Shown piece after piece: positions 1 to 7,548 of a DNA stretch of 14,616 nt; positions within the stretch are counted from its first letter, which is position 1, and each line of letters begins with the position of its first letter. The notes beneath the pieces are model-generated. The model saw only the letters and a list, made by a program, of their open reading frames with translations, ran no database searches and was not told where the DNA came from. Origin of the DNA: Saccharofermentans sp. (lineage in GTDB: Bacteria; Bacillota_A; Clostridia; Saccharofermentanales; Saccharofermentanaceae); NCBI GenBank assembly GCA_024692105.1, contig JAILMZ010000074.1, positions 1-14,616 on the forward strand, in the 5' to 3' direction. The translations under genes were made by a program, and so were the position numbers.

Positions 1-1
1 A

Positions 2-751
2 TCTTATAAGAGTACTCTAAGCATGGAAAAGGATATCTACTCCGGCACCTGTGTTCTGTACGCGCCGGTGTACAGGCAGGTGTCGCTTGAAGTATATGAC
101 ATGCCGGCAGATGAGGCGGAGAAGTATTTCGAGATAGCATACGGTGACGTCCGTGATGCGTTCCTCTATTACATGCAGAACGATAACAACGGAAGACCTC
201 TGGTGATCGCAGGATTCTCGCAGGGTGCGGATATGGCCATACGGCTCCTTAAGGAGTTTGGTGACTGCCCCGAGGTTAAGAATGTGCTCGTTGCCTGCTA
301 TGCGATAGGCTGGAGGATCACAGAAGACGATATTAAGGAAGCGCCGTATCTTAAGCCTGCCAAGGGCGAGAACGATACAGGCGTGATAATCGCCTACGAC
401 TGCGAGGCGGAAGATGTCACTTCATCTCTGGTAGTACCTGCCGGCACGAAAACATACTCCATCAATCCGCTCAACTGGCAGACGGATTCAACCGTGGCAG
501 GCAAAGAACTCAATCTAGGTGCTTGCTTTGCCGACTACTCGGGCGGAGTAAACGAGATCCCGGAGTTTACCGGGTGTTATATAGATCCGGTGAGGGGAAG
601 CCTTAAGGTCACGGATGTCCCGGCAGAAGAATACCCTCCGGTGCTCTCCATGTTCAGCGAAGGAGAGTATCACATATACGATTACCAGTTCTTCTTCAGG
701 AATCTTCAGGAAAACGTATCTGTAAGGGTAAGCGCCTTTAAAGCTAAGTAA
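2..751 (+). CDS. DUF3089 family alpha/beta-hydrolase-like protein, 5' end cut by the window edge
   Basis: The frame is open from base 2. The first ATG (base 23) has no ribosome binding site in front of it and seven sense codons precede it in frame, so the gene almost certainly begins left of the window. Counting from that ATG, 242 residues are visible. APVYRQ (14-19) matches the conserved segment ahead of the nucleophile in DUF3089. GFSQG (64-68) is a nucleophile elbow with Ser66. The C-terminal EYHIYDYQFFFRNL region matches the HxxDYxxF block that ends these proteins, and its His is the likely catalytic base. The family has an alpha/beta-hydrolase fold, but its substrate is unknown; lipase or esterase activity is only an inference. 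Any signal peptide would lie in the missing part. The stop is 6 bases from the stop of the convergent transporter gene. Confidence 0.82.
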   Translation, partial: SYKSTLSMEKDIYSGTCVLYAPVYRQVSLEVYDMPADEAEKYFEIAYGDVRDAFLYYMQNDNNGRPLVIAGFSQGADMAIRLLKEFGDCPEVKNVLVACYAIGWRITEDDIKEAPYLKPAKGENDTGVIIAYDCEAEDVTSSLVVPAGTKTYSINPLNWQTDSTVAGKELNLGACFADYSGGVNEIPEFTGCYIDPVRGSLKVTDVPAEEYPPVLSMFSEGEYHIYDYQFFFRNLQENVSVRVSAFKAK

Positions 752-769
752 TCGGAATTACTTCTTAGC
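743..769. other. Imperfect inverted repeat spanning two convergent stop codons
   Basis: GCTAAG + TAAT pairs with ATTA + CTTAGC around a short CGGA loop, with three unpaired bases (CTT) in the right arm. It covers the ends of both the DUF3089 gene and the transporter gene. There is no clean U-tract on either side, so it is not a canonical terminator. It may still mark the boundary between the convergent transcripts. Confidence 0.35.
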
Positions 770-1960
770 CGGAACTTCTTCTGCAGGCTTCGCATTATCC
801 TCGTTCTTCTTTGCCTTCTTGCGCTCTCTGAGCCAGGGAATGAATATCTCATCGTAGATGTAAGAGATGATGGCTGCAAGAGGGATGGCGATGAGCAGTC
901 CCGGAACGCCCCAGAGGTTACCGCCCACAACGAGGAAGGTAAGGATGAGGAACGGAGGAACGCTGAGCGCTTCGCCGAAGAGCTTCGGTTTGAACAGATA
1001 ACCGTCGATCAGCTGCAGGATCTGCGTGAAGATCAGGAACGGGATGACGTATTCAGGTGCAACGAGCAGGAGCAGTATCGCGTTGATGGCAGCGCCTGCA
1101 AAAGGACCGAATGTCGGAGCGAGGTTCGTAAGACCTGCGATGAGTGATATGAGCACGACGTAAGGCATGCCCATGATGAGCATGAATATCGCGTTTACAA
1201 AGCTTACAGCGAAAGCATCGACGAGCTCGCAGATGATGTAACGCGTGAAGATGGCATTGAATCTGTGCCAGATATTGCTGAACTTGGGGAAGTGGCGGTC
1301 AGGGATTACCAGATAGAAGAACTCTCCCAGGATTTCCGTGAGCCTTGTCTTCTCGATGAGGAAATAGAACGAGAAGATTATGCCGATAAGGATGTCCATC
1401 AGCGCAACGCCGATATCTTTCGCGGAATTAAGAAGATTCGAAGCACCGGCACCGCTGGGACCTGTAATGTACTTGGTGATGACGCCGTCGACGCTGATCT
1501 GTTCGTCGATGAAGGCTAATATCTTGCCTTCGATGTCGGATGAGAAGCCGAGCGAGATGACCAGAGCCTTAAGCTGTGCGATATAAGAATCTATTCCCGT
1601 GACGAAAGTCTTGATGTTCTCGACCAGGATAGGAGCTATGACTACGATAAGTCCGAGAAGGAGTGCGTATACAAGCACGAGAGCAGCTACCGATGAGATG
1701 ACCCACGACCATCTCTGGTGCTTGGTAAAGTGCTTTTTGAGCCTGCGGTCGAAGATCATCGCAAGCGGATTGACGATAAAGGCGATCACTGCACCGATGA
1801 TAACGGATGCCATGATGGCGAGTGCTGTATTGAAAGAACCTTTTATAGCGTCAAGGTTGGATACTGCCATGTAGAAGAGTATTGCGAGACAGAGCGACAG
1901 CGTAAGGCCTGTCCAGCGGTTCTTCTCGGTTTTGTTAAAACGATCTTTTTTCTTTTCCAT
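758..1960 (-). CDS. AI-2E family transporter (PF01594-type membrane protein)
   Basis: The 400-residue polytopic membrane protein has hydrophobic segments near residues 18-36, 46-66, 84-113, 184-203, 244-264, 266-280, 288-312 and 336-368. A soluble loop lies at about 115-180 and the tail is Lys-rich. The LAPTFGPFAGA block (280-290), the QLIDGYLFKPKLFG stretch (316-329) and the GVPGLLIAIPLAA block (351-363) are the conserved landmarks of the AI-2E/PerM/TqsA exporter family. Length and topology fit, with no truncation. Members have been linked to autoinducer-2 export or Na+/H+ antiport, and the substrate here cannot be told. The ATG at 1960 is the only credible start, because the next Met (31) lies inside the first membrane segment. 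No Shine-Dalgarno sequence precedes it and a consensus -10 ends 7 bases upstream, which suggests a leaderless message. Confidence 0.93.
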   Translation of the reverse strand: MEKKKDRFNKTEKNRWTGLTLSLCLAILFYMAVSNLDAIKGSFNTALAIMASVIIGAVIAFIVNPLAMIFDRRLKKHFTKHQRWSWVISSVAALVLVYALLLGLIVVIAPILVENIKTFVTGIDSYIAQLKALVISLGFSSDIEGKILAFIDEQISVDGVITKYITGPSGAGASNLLNSAKDIGVALMDILIGIIFSFYFLIEKTRLTEILGEFFYLVIPDRHFPKFSNIWHRFNAIFTRYIICELVDAFAVSFVNAIFMLIMGMPYVVLISLIAGLTNLAPTFGPFAGAAINAILLLLVAPEYVIPFLIFTQILQLIDGYLFKPKLFGEALSVPPFLILTFLVVGGNLWGVPGLLIAIPLAAIISYIYDEIFIPWLRERKKAKKNEDNAKPAEEVPAKK

Positions 1961-1967
1961 AATGCGT

Positions 1968-1976
1968 ATTATAACA
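1968..1976 (-). promoter_or_regulatory. Extended -10 promoter of the AI-2E transporter gene
   Basis: On the minus strand the sequence reads TGTTATAAT, a perfect TGnTATAAT extended -10, with no convincing -35 behind it. Only 7 bases (ACGCATT) separate it from the ATG, so transcription should start at or within a base or so of the start codon. Confidence 0.6.
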
Positions 1977-1995
1977 GATGCTATGATATATTTTC

Positions 1996-2012
1996 GGTAT
2001 ATTTATGATACC
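1996..2012. promoter_or_regulatory. Candidate operator: GGTAT-N7-ATACC dyad in the divergent transporter/glnA spacer
   Basis: A perfect 5-bp inverted repeat with a 7-base centre lies in the 84-bp spacer between the divergent genes. It overlaps TATGAT (2004-2009), the best -10-like hexamer for glnA, though no good -35 was found at the right distance. The 17-bp geometry is typical of dimeric repressors and matches the 5-7-5 layout of GlnR boxes, but the half-sites do not match the GlnR TGTnA consensus. The binding protein is unknown. Confidence 0.35.
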
Positions 2013-2044
2013 ATCTGAGTATATTTTAATTCCGGGAGGTTCTT

Positions 2045-3472
2045 ATGTTCAAGACGTTCGAAGAAGCAAAATACTTCATCAAAGACAATGACGTTAAGAT
2101 GGTCGACTTCAGGATGATCGACATCAACGGCAGATGGCATCATCTGACGATCCCTGCTGACAGGTTCAGCGAAGACATCATGACTGCGGGAATCGGTTTC
2201 GACGGCAGCAATTACGGCTTTGCACCCGTCGAGAAGAGCGACATGGTATTCATCCCGGATCTTAAGAGTGCGGCGCTTGACGATTTCTGCGAGATCAAGA
2301 CTTTATCCACGATCGGAGATGTCAGGATCATCGGCAAGGATGAGAACGTGCCTTTCAACCAGGAGCCGCGTAACGTCTGCAAGCGCGCGGAAGAGTACAT
2401 GAAGGAATTGGGCGTAGCAGATACTTTCCTGCTCGGACCCGAGTTCGAGTTCTATGTTTTCGACAGCGTGCAGTTTGCAAACAATCCCGGCGAGTCCTTC
2501 TTCGGCATCGATGCGGAGGAAGCATTCTGGAACAGCGGAATGGAAGGTTCAACAGGATTCAACACGCCTCATCAGGGCGGATACCACATCGCACCTCCGC
2601 AGGATATCCAGTATGACTACAGGAGCCGCGTTACGATGCTGATGGAAAACCAGGGCATTCCCGTGCGTTATCACCACCACGAAGTCGGCGGCCCGGGCCA
2701 GATGGAGATCGAAGTCGAGTTCGCACCGATGACTGAGATGGCTGACAAGACGATGCTGACAAAGTACATCATCAAGAACGAAGCGATAATGGAAGGCAAG
2801 ACGGCAACGTTCATGCCCAAACCCATCTACGGCGAGGCAGGCTCGGGAATGCACGTTCACATGCTGATGTTCAAGGACGGAAAGCCCGTGTTCTACGATG
2901 AGAATGGTTATTCGGGACTTTCACAGACCGCGCTCTATTTCATCGGTGGCGTCTTAAGACACGTCGGTGCGATCTGCGCATTCTCCAATCCTTCCACAAA
3001 CTCTTACAAGAGGCTCATCCCGGGCTTCGAAGCTCCTGTAACGATCGGTTTTGCGACTGCAAACAGAAGCTCTGTCATAAGGATCCCCGCGTATGCAAAG
3101 GCACCCGACAAGAAGAGATTCGAACTCAGGAACCCCGATGCTACGTGCAATCCTTACTATTGTTATGCCGCTATCCTGATGGCAGGCCTCGACGGCATCA
3201 AGAACAAGATCGACCCTGTCGAAGACGGCAACGGACCTTATGACTTCAACCTCTACAAGCTCTCTGACGAAGAGAAGGCTAAGATCAAGAGCCTTCCCAA
3301 GTCTCTTGGTTCTGCCATCAAGGCACTTAAGAACGATAACGAATTCCTCAAGGCAGGCGGAGTGTTCCCTCAGGAACTCATCGACCTCTGGATCAAGGAG
3401 AAGAAGGAAGATCTCAAAAAGCACATCACGATGCCTACTCCGATGGAGTATCAGATGTACTACGATCTGTAA
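2045..3472 (+). CDS. glnA: Glutamine synthetase, type I (GSI-beta-like)
   Basis: The enzyme makes glutamine from glutamate, ammonia and ATP, the main ammonium-assimilation step; type I enzymes form cytoplasmic dodecamers. All family blocks are present in 475 residues: the beta-grasp N-terminus, GFDGS (51-55, latch Asp), GPEFEFYVFD (131-140), HHHEVGGPGQ (210-219), GSGMHVHM (266-273), NPSTNSYKRLIPGFEAP (315-331, flap Glu329), NRSSVIRIP (340-348) and RFELRNPD (358-365). The longer segment between EFEF and GGYHIAPP, and NLYKLSDEE (402-410) matching the adenylylation loop of the E. coli enzyme, point to the beta subtype, with Tyr404 as the potential target. Most Bacilli carry the alpha subtype instead. 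The start is set by GGGAGG at 2034-2039, five bases from the ATG. It is divergent from the transporter gene and convergent with yfcE, and so is monocistronic. Confidence 0.97.
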   Translation: MFKTFEEAKYFIKDNDVKMVDFRMIDINGRWHHLTIPADRFSEDIMTAGIGFDGSNYGFAPVEKSDMVFIPDLKSAALDDFCEIKTLSTIGDVRIIGKDENVPFNQEPRNVCKRAEEYMKELGVADTFLLGPEFEFYVFDSVQFANNPGESFFGIDAEEAFWNSGMEGSTGFNTPHQGGYHIAPPQDIQYDYRSRVTMLMENQGIPVRYHHHEVGGPGQMEIEVEFAPMTEMADKTMLTKYIIKNEAIMEGKTATFMPKPIYGEAGSGMHVHMLMFKDGKPVFYDENGYSGLSQTALYFIGGVLRHVGAICAFSNPSTNSYKRLIPGFEAPVTIGFATANRSSVIRIPAYAKAPDKKRFELRNPDATCNPYYCYAAILMAGLDGIKNKIDPVEDGNGPYDFNLYKLSDEEKAKIKSLPKSLGSAIKALKNDNEFLKAGGVFPQELIDLWIKEKKEDLKKHITMPTPMEYQMYYDL

Positions 3473-3483
3473 TTGCCCTTAGA

Positions 3484-4002
3484 TTAATCGAACTTTTTGA
3501 GCAGCGCTTCGCCGTCATCGATGATGATGTAAGACGGGGCGCTGTTTTCTTTGGGTATCGAAGGCGAGCCCGGGTTCATGCAGCGAACGCCGTCTACTAT
3601 CTCGTCTTTTACCACATGCGTGTGGCCTGAAAGGAATACCGCACCTTCGGGCATGCCTTCCGGGAACTTGCCGGGCATATACACGTGACCGTGCGTAAGC
3701 ACGAAAACCTTACCGCCGGATTCTATCATCTTGTAATCATCCATTATCGGAAAATCTAGCACCATCTGGTCGACCTCTGAGTCGCAGTTGCCCCTGACGG
3801 CGATTATCTTATCTTTCATGCCGTTAAGGAGGGGAATGACCTTCTTGGGCGCGTAGCCTGCGGGAAGGTCATTGCGGGGACCGTGATAGAGTATGTCTCC
3901 CAGGAGTATGAGGCGGTCTGCCTGCTCCGTTTCGAAGGTTTCGACGACGCGCGAAGCCCAGGTAAAGTCGCCGTGAATGTCTGATGCTGCCATGTATCTC
4001 AT
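3484..4002 (-). CDS. yfcE: YfcE-type metallophosphodiesterase
   Basis: This 172-residue calcineurin-like phosphoesterase has the dimetal ligands in order: DIHG (8-11, Asp8 and His10), GD (35-36), GNCD (71-74), THGH (103-106) and GHTH (126-129). The stretches LYHGPRN (38-44) and AVRGNCDSEVDQM (68-80) closely resemble E. coli YfcE, a Mn2+-dependent phosphodiesterase active on artificial aryl phosphodiesters whose natural substrate is not settled. Length is close to the E. coli protein (184 residues). The start at 4002 is chosen over Met4 because AGAGGA lies about 8 bases upstream on the minus strand. Its stop is 11 bases from the end of glnA, and no terminator hairpin is visible between them. 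It is divergent from argS across a 104-bp spacer. Confidence 0.95.
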   Translation of the reverse strand: MRYMAASDIHGDFTWASRVVETFETEQADRLILLGDILYHGPRNDLPAGYAPKKVIPLLNGMKDKIIAVRGNCDSEVDQMVLDFPIMDDYKMIESGGKVFVLTHGHVYMPGKFPEGMPEGAVFLSGHTHVVKDEIVDGVRCMNPGSPSIPKENSAPSYIIIDDGEALLKKFD

Positions 4003-4029
4003 AAGGAAAATCCTCTTTATTTGTTTTGG

Positions 4030-4073
4030 TTAAGATATTAACACAATAACCCCGTAGGTTATGTTAAGATATT
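4030..4073. promoter_or_regulatory. Divergent yfcE/argS control region with direct and inverted repeats
   Basis: The decamer TTAAGATATT occurs at 4030-4039 and again at 4064-4073. Between and partly overlapping them is an imperfect dyad: TTAACA (4038-4043) plus TAACC (4047-4051) against GGTTA (4057-4061) plus TGTTAA (4062-4067). The loop is CCGTA and the left arm has a 3-base bulge. A plausible argS promoter is TTAACA (4038-4043), a 16-bp spacer, then TATGTT (4060-4065). On the minus strand TGTTAATAT is an extended -10-like sequence for yfcE. The promoter calls are tentative, but the repeats are plain. Confidence 0.35.
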
Positions 4074-4106
4074 TAGTCATTAAAAAAGCGCTTAACGGAG
4101 GTTCAC

Positions 4107-5834
4107 ATGGATTATAAGGATCTTATCGCGACAAATATCTCAAAGATAACGGGACTGGACAAAGAGAAGGTATACGGCCTTATCGAGATCCCGCCCCAGC
4201 TCGACATGGGCGATTACGCATTCCCCTGCTTTACGCTTGCAAAGGAATTAAGGAAGGCGCCCCCGATGATCGCAGCAGACATCGCATCTGATCCCGATCT
4301 GGTATCAGGCGCGCTTACGGCAAAGAACGTCGGTCCTTACGTAAACTTCTTCGTAGACCGCGAGGTCCTCGCAGAAGACGTGATCACTGAGATCATCACG
4401 GCAGGAGAGGGCTACGGCACGGACGATCTGGGCGGAGGAAAGAATGTCATCGTCGAGTATTCTTCCCCCAACATCGCGAAACCGTTCCACGTAGGCCACG
4501 CGTTCACCACGATCCTCGGCAACTCCATCGCAAACATCTACACAAAGCTCGGCTACAACGTCATCAGGTTCAACCACCTTGGCGACTACGGCACTCAGTT
4601 CGGTAAGCTCATCACGGCATACAGGCTCTGGGGCGACGAGAAGGCTATGGAAGAAGATGCCATCTCCGAGCTTACAAGGATCTATGTCAAGTTCCACGAT
4701 GAGGCAAAGAAGGATCCCACGCTCGAAGATACCGCAAGGGACAACTTCAGAAAACTCGAGGAAGGCTGCGAAGAAGAGGTCGCTCTCTGGAAGAGATTCA
4801 GGGAACTCTCGCTCGCTGTCTTCGAGAAGACATATCAGAGAATGGGCGTCAAGTTCGACAACTACAACGGTGAGTCTTTCTATTCTTCAAGGATACCTCC
4901 CGTCGTAGACCTTCTCAGGGACAAGGGACTTCTCACTCCTTCAGAGGGCGCGCAGGTCGTAATGCTCGAAGACGAGGGACTTCCTCCGTGCATCATCTTA
5001 AAGAGCGACGGTACGACCATCTATGCATCAAGAGACCTCGCTGCAGCTATCTACAGACACGAGAATTTCGATTTCTACAAGAATATCTACGTTGTAGGCC
5101 TTCCGCAGCAGCTGCACTTTAAGCAGGTGTTTGCAGTTCTGAAGAAGGCAGGCTTTGAATGGGCAGATGACTGCGTGCATGTAGGTTTCGGTCTGCTCAA
5201 GTTCAAGGACGGAAGTGCATTCTCCACACGTGAGGGCAACATCGTTCTTCTCGATGACCTCCTTAACAAAACTGTCGAGAAGACAGAGGAGATCATCAGA
5301 AAGAACGCGCAGGAGAGAGGCGACGATATGTCTGACGCCGAGATCAAGGAGATCGCGGAGAAGGTCGGCATCGGTGCCGTAATCTACACATACCTCAAGT
5401 CCGGCAGGGAGAAGGACATCCTCTTTGACTGGGATGACATGCTTGATTTCGAAGGCGATACCGCGCCTTACCTCATCTATACATACGCAAGGATCAGGTC
5501 GATCTTAAGGAAGGCAGAGGCCCAGGGCCTGGCAGCTTCTTCAGGCGACGCGCTCAAGATCCTTACTGAAGACGAGGAATATGCGGTCATCAGATCGCTT
5601 TCCGACTTCAAGGATTCCGTAAAGAGAGCGGCATCCTCATATGAGCCTTTTGTCGTTGCAAAGCAGGTCTCCGTGATCGCAAGAAACTTCAACAGGTTCT
5701 ATAACAACTCGAGCATCCTCAATGCCGACAGCGAAGACGTCAAGAAGGCAAGACTCGCGCTCTGCGAGGCTGTCTGCGACACGCTGAAGTCCGGCCTCGG
5801 CCTCCTCGGAATCGATGTAGTCGAGAAGATGTAA
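4107..5834 (+). CDS. argS: Arginyl-tRNA synthetase
   Basis: This class I aminoacyl-tRNA synthetase charges tRNA-Arg with arginine in the cytoplasm. At 575 residues it is full length. The N-terminal additional domain (about 1-85) includes MGDYAFPCF (34-42) and GPYVNFF (76-82). VEYSSPNIAKPFHVGH (116-131) carries the HIGH signature as HVGH. NHLGDYGTQFGKL (156-168) is diagnostic for ArgRS. FSTREGN (372-378) sits where other class I enzymes have KMSKS, a replacement usual for ArgRS. The C-terminal anticodon-binding helical domain (about 455-575) contains the RFYNNSSIL stretch. ACGGAGG upstream of the ATG fixes the start. It is the first gene of the long co-directional run; the next gene's ribosome binding site overlaps its stop codon. 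No T-box leader is present, because the upstream spacer is too short. Confidence 0.97.
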   Translation: MDYKDLIATNISKITGLDKEKVYGLIEIPPQLDMGDYAFPCFTLAKELRKAPPMIAADIASDPDLVSGALTAKNVGPYVNFFVDREVLAEDVITEIITAGEGYGTDDLGGGKNVIVEYSSPNIAKPFHVGHAFTTILGNSIANIYTKLGYNVIRFNHLGDYGTQFGKLITAYRLWGDEKAMEEDAISELTRIYVKFHDEAKKDPTLEDTARDNFRKLEEGCEEEVALWKRFRELSLAVFEKTYQRMGVKFDNYNGESFYSSRIPPVVDLLRDKGLLTPSEGAQVVMLEDEGLPPCIILKSDGTTIYASRDLAAAIYRHENFDFYKNIYVVGLPQQLHFKQVFAVLKKAGFEWADDCVHVGFGLLKFKDGSAFSTREGNIVLLDDLLNKTVEKTEEIIRKNAQERGDDMSDAEIKEIAEKVGIGAVIYTYLKSGREKDILFDWDDMLDFEGDTAPYLIYTYARIRSILRKAEAQGLAASSGDALKILTEDEEYAVIRSLSDFKDSVKRAASSYEPFVVAKQVSVIARNFNRFYNNSSILNADSEDVKKARLALCEAVCDTLKSGLGLLGIDVVEKM

Positions 5835-5844
5835 GGAGAAAAAG

Positions 5845-7548
5845 ATGGGTGACGAACAGAAGGGTTTGCCTGATTTTAAGACCATCAAATATGTAAGGCC
5901 TGACATAGAAGCTTTTACCGAACTGGTAAAGGATGTCAGGCTCCGTCTCATGACTGCCAAGACCGTTGATCTGGCGATGGAAGCCATGAACGAATACGAG
6001 GATGCGGTAAGCAGTTTCGATACCGCGTACGCGCTCTGCACGGTGCTTCACGACCTCGATACTTCAGATGAGTTCTATACTGCGGAGAACGATTTCTTCG
6101 ACGAGAATATCGCTATGGTATCGGAACTCTCATCCGCGGTACTGTCCACGCTGCTTACTTGTCCCGCAGCTGACCAGATAAGGGAAAAGTACGGTGACAT
6201 GATCTTCCGCAAGGCGCAGAACACAAGAGAGACGATCTCCAAGGAGATCTTGGACGAACTTGCAGAGGAAGCATCCCTCGAGAGTGAATACGGTCAGCTC
6301 CAGTCGGAGGCTGAGATCGAATTCGCAGGAAAGAAACTCAACCTGAGCCTGCTTCAGCCTTATCTGCAGTCCACTGACAGGAACACGCGCAAGGCCGCAC
6401 ACAAGGCTTTGGACGATTACTACATGAGCAGGAAAGAGACCTTCGACCGCATCTACGACGACATGGTAAAGGTCAGGACGCAGGCCGCTAGAAAGCTCGG
6501 CTACCAAAGCTTCACCGAACTCGGCTACAAGAGGATGGAGCGCTACGACTATACAAGGGCCGATGTCGAGGCATTCAGGAAAGATATCCTCACATACATC
6601 GTTCCGATCACAACACAGATTAGAAAGCTCCAGCAGGAAAGACTCGGCGTTGACGAGCTCAAGTTCTACGACCTGCCGTGCCTCTTCAAGAAAGGCAACC
6701 CTGTTCCGAAGGTCAAGAAGGATACATACGAGCAGGCTGCAGGCGAGTACTTCCGCAAGATGTTCGGCAAGGATCCGAGCTTCTTCGACCTGCTCTCGAA
6801 ACACGGCTTTACGGACCTTCTGTCACGCCCGAACAAATCCACCGGCGGCTACTGCCTCTACCTTGAAGACTACGGCATACCGTACATCTTCATGAACGGC
6901 AACGGCACTTTCGACGATGTCGCGACTGTAGTACACGAAGGCGGCCACGCATATGCTGCAATCCAGAGTGCAGAGTCGTCTCCCTTTGTCGAGTGCCTTT
7001 CACCGACGCTCGAGACATGCGAGATCCACTCGACCTCGATGGAATACATGTCATATCCGTACATGGACATCTTCTACGGCGACAAGGCTTCCTCATACTG
7101 CGAAATGCACATGACGGAGGGAATGCTGTTCCTTCCTTACGGCTGCATGGTAGACGAGTTCCAGCACACGATATACGACAATCCCGACATGACGCCCGAT
7201 GAGCGTCACGCTGTCTGGAAGGCATTGGAAGAGAAGTACCAGCCTTTCATTAAGTACGAGGATGAACCGTTCCACGCGATGGGCGGAGCATGGATGAAGA
7301 AGGATCACATCTTCACGACTCCGTTCTACTATATCGATTACTGCCTGTCTCAGATCTGCGCGTTAGAGCTCTGGGACGAGTCAAAGCAGGATATGGGTTC
7401 CGCTCTTGATAAATACAATCTCCTTTGCGCAGCAGGCGGATCTGATACATTCCTTAACCTCATAAAGAGGGCAGGTATCGGATCACCGTTTGATACCGAT
7501 GTCATCAAGCGCATCGCGTACGAGTGCTGCAAGTTCCTTGAACTATGA
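5845..7548 (+). CDS. M3 family oligoendopeptidase (zinc metallopeptidase)
   Basis: This cytoplasmic zinc peptidase is expected to cleave short peptides of roughly 5-20 residues. The M3 zinc site is complete: HEGGH (364-368) with catalytic Glu365, and the third ligand Glu393 in CEIHSTSMEY, 25 residues after the second His as in thimet-type enzymes. The preceding GTFDDVATVVHE block and the later KKDHIFTTPFYYIDY segment, which carries substrate-binding Tyr residues, are also typical. The first 200 residues are a helical domain that covers the active-site channel. With 567 residues and a short N-terminus it fits the M3 group distinct from PepF proper (TIGR02289-like), so no symbol is given. AAGGAG at 5833-5838 overlaps the argS stop and sits 6 bases before the ATG. 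The TGA overlaps the next gene's ATG. Confidence 0.94.
   Translation: MGDEQKGLPDFKTIKYVRPDIEAFTELVKDVRLRLMTAKTVDLAMEAMNEYEDAVSSFDTAYALCTVLHDLDTSDEFYTAENDFFDENIAMVSELSSAVLSTLLTCPAADQIREKYGDMIFRKAQNTRETISKEILDELAEEASLESEYGQLQSEAEIEFAGKKLNLSLLQPYLQSTDRNTRKAAHKALDDYYMSRKETFDRIYDDMVKVRTQAARKLGYQSFTELGYKRMERYDYTRADVEAFRKDILTYIVPITTQIRKLQQERLGVDELKFYDLPCLFKKGNPVPKVKKDTYEQAAGEYFRKMFGKDPSFFDLLSKHGFTDLLSRPNKSTGGYCLYLEDYGIPYIFMNGNGTFDDVATVVHEGGHAYAAIQSAESSPFVECLSPTLETCEIHSTSMEYMSYPYMDIFYGDKASSYCEMHMTEGMLFLPYGCMVDEFQHTIYDNPDMTPDERHAVWKALEEKYQPFIKYEDEPFHAMGGAWMKKDHIFTTPFYYIDYCLSQICALELWDESKQDMGSALDKYNLLCAAGGSDTFLNLIKRAGIGSPFDTDVIKRIAYECCKFLEL

Noticed and set aside
23..25. ATG as the true start of the DUF3089 gene
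   Set aside because: No ribosome binding site precedes it, the frame is open upstream to the window edge, and the product would lack the N-terminal part of the family.
372..400. Coding signals suggesting a second, separate gene or a frameshift in the hydrolase region
   Set aside because: The frame is continuous to the stop and the conserved C-terminal block follows in order, so there is no break.
4003..4106. T-box leader for argS
   Set aside because: The spacer is too short, and no T-box sequence or antiterminator is visible.
6130..6804. Antisense frame of 224 codons on the minus strand
   Set aside because: It is a shadow of the peptidase gene, with low-complexity hydrophobic/Glu composition and no motif.
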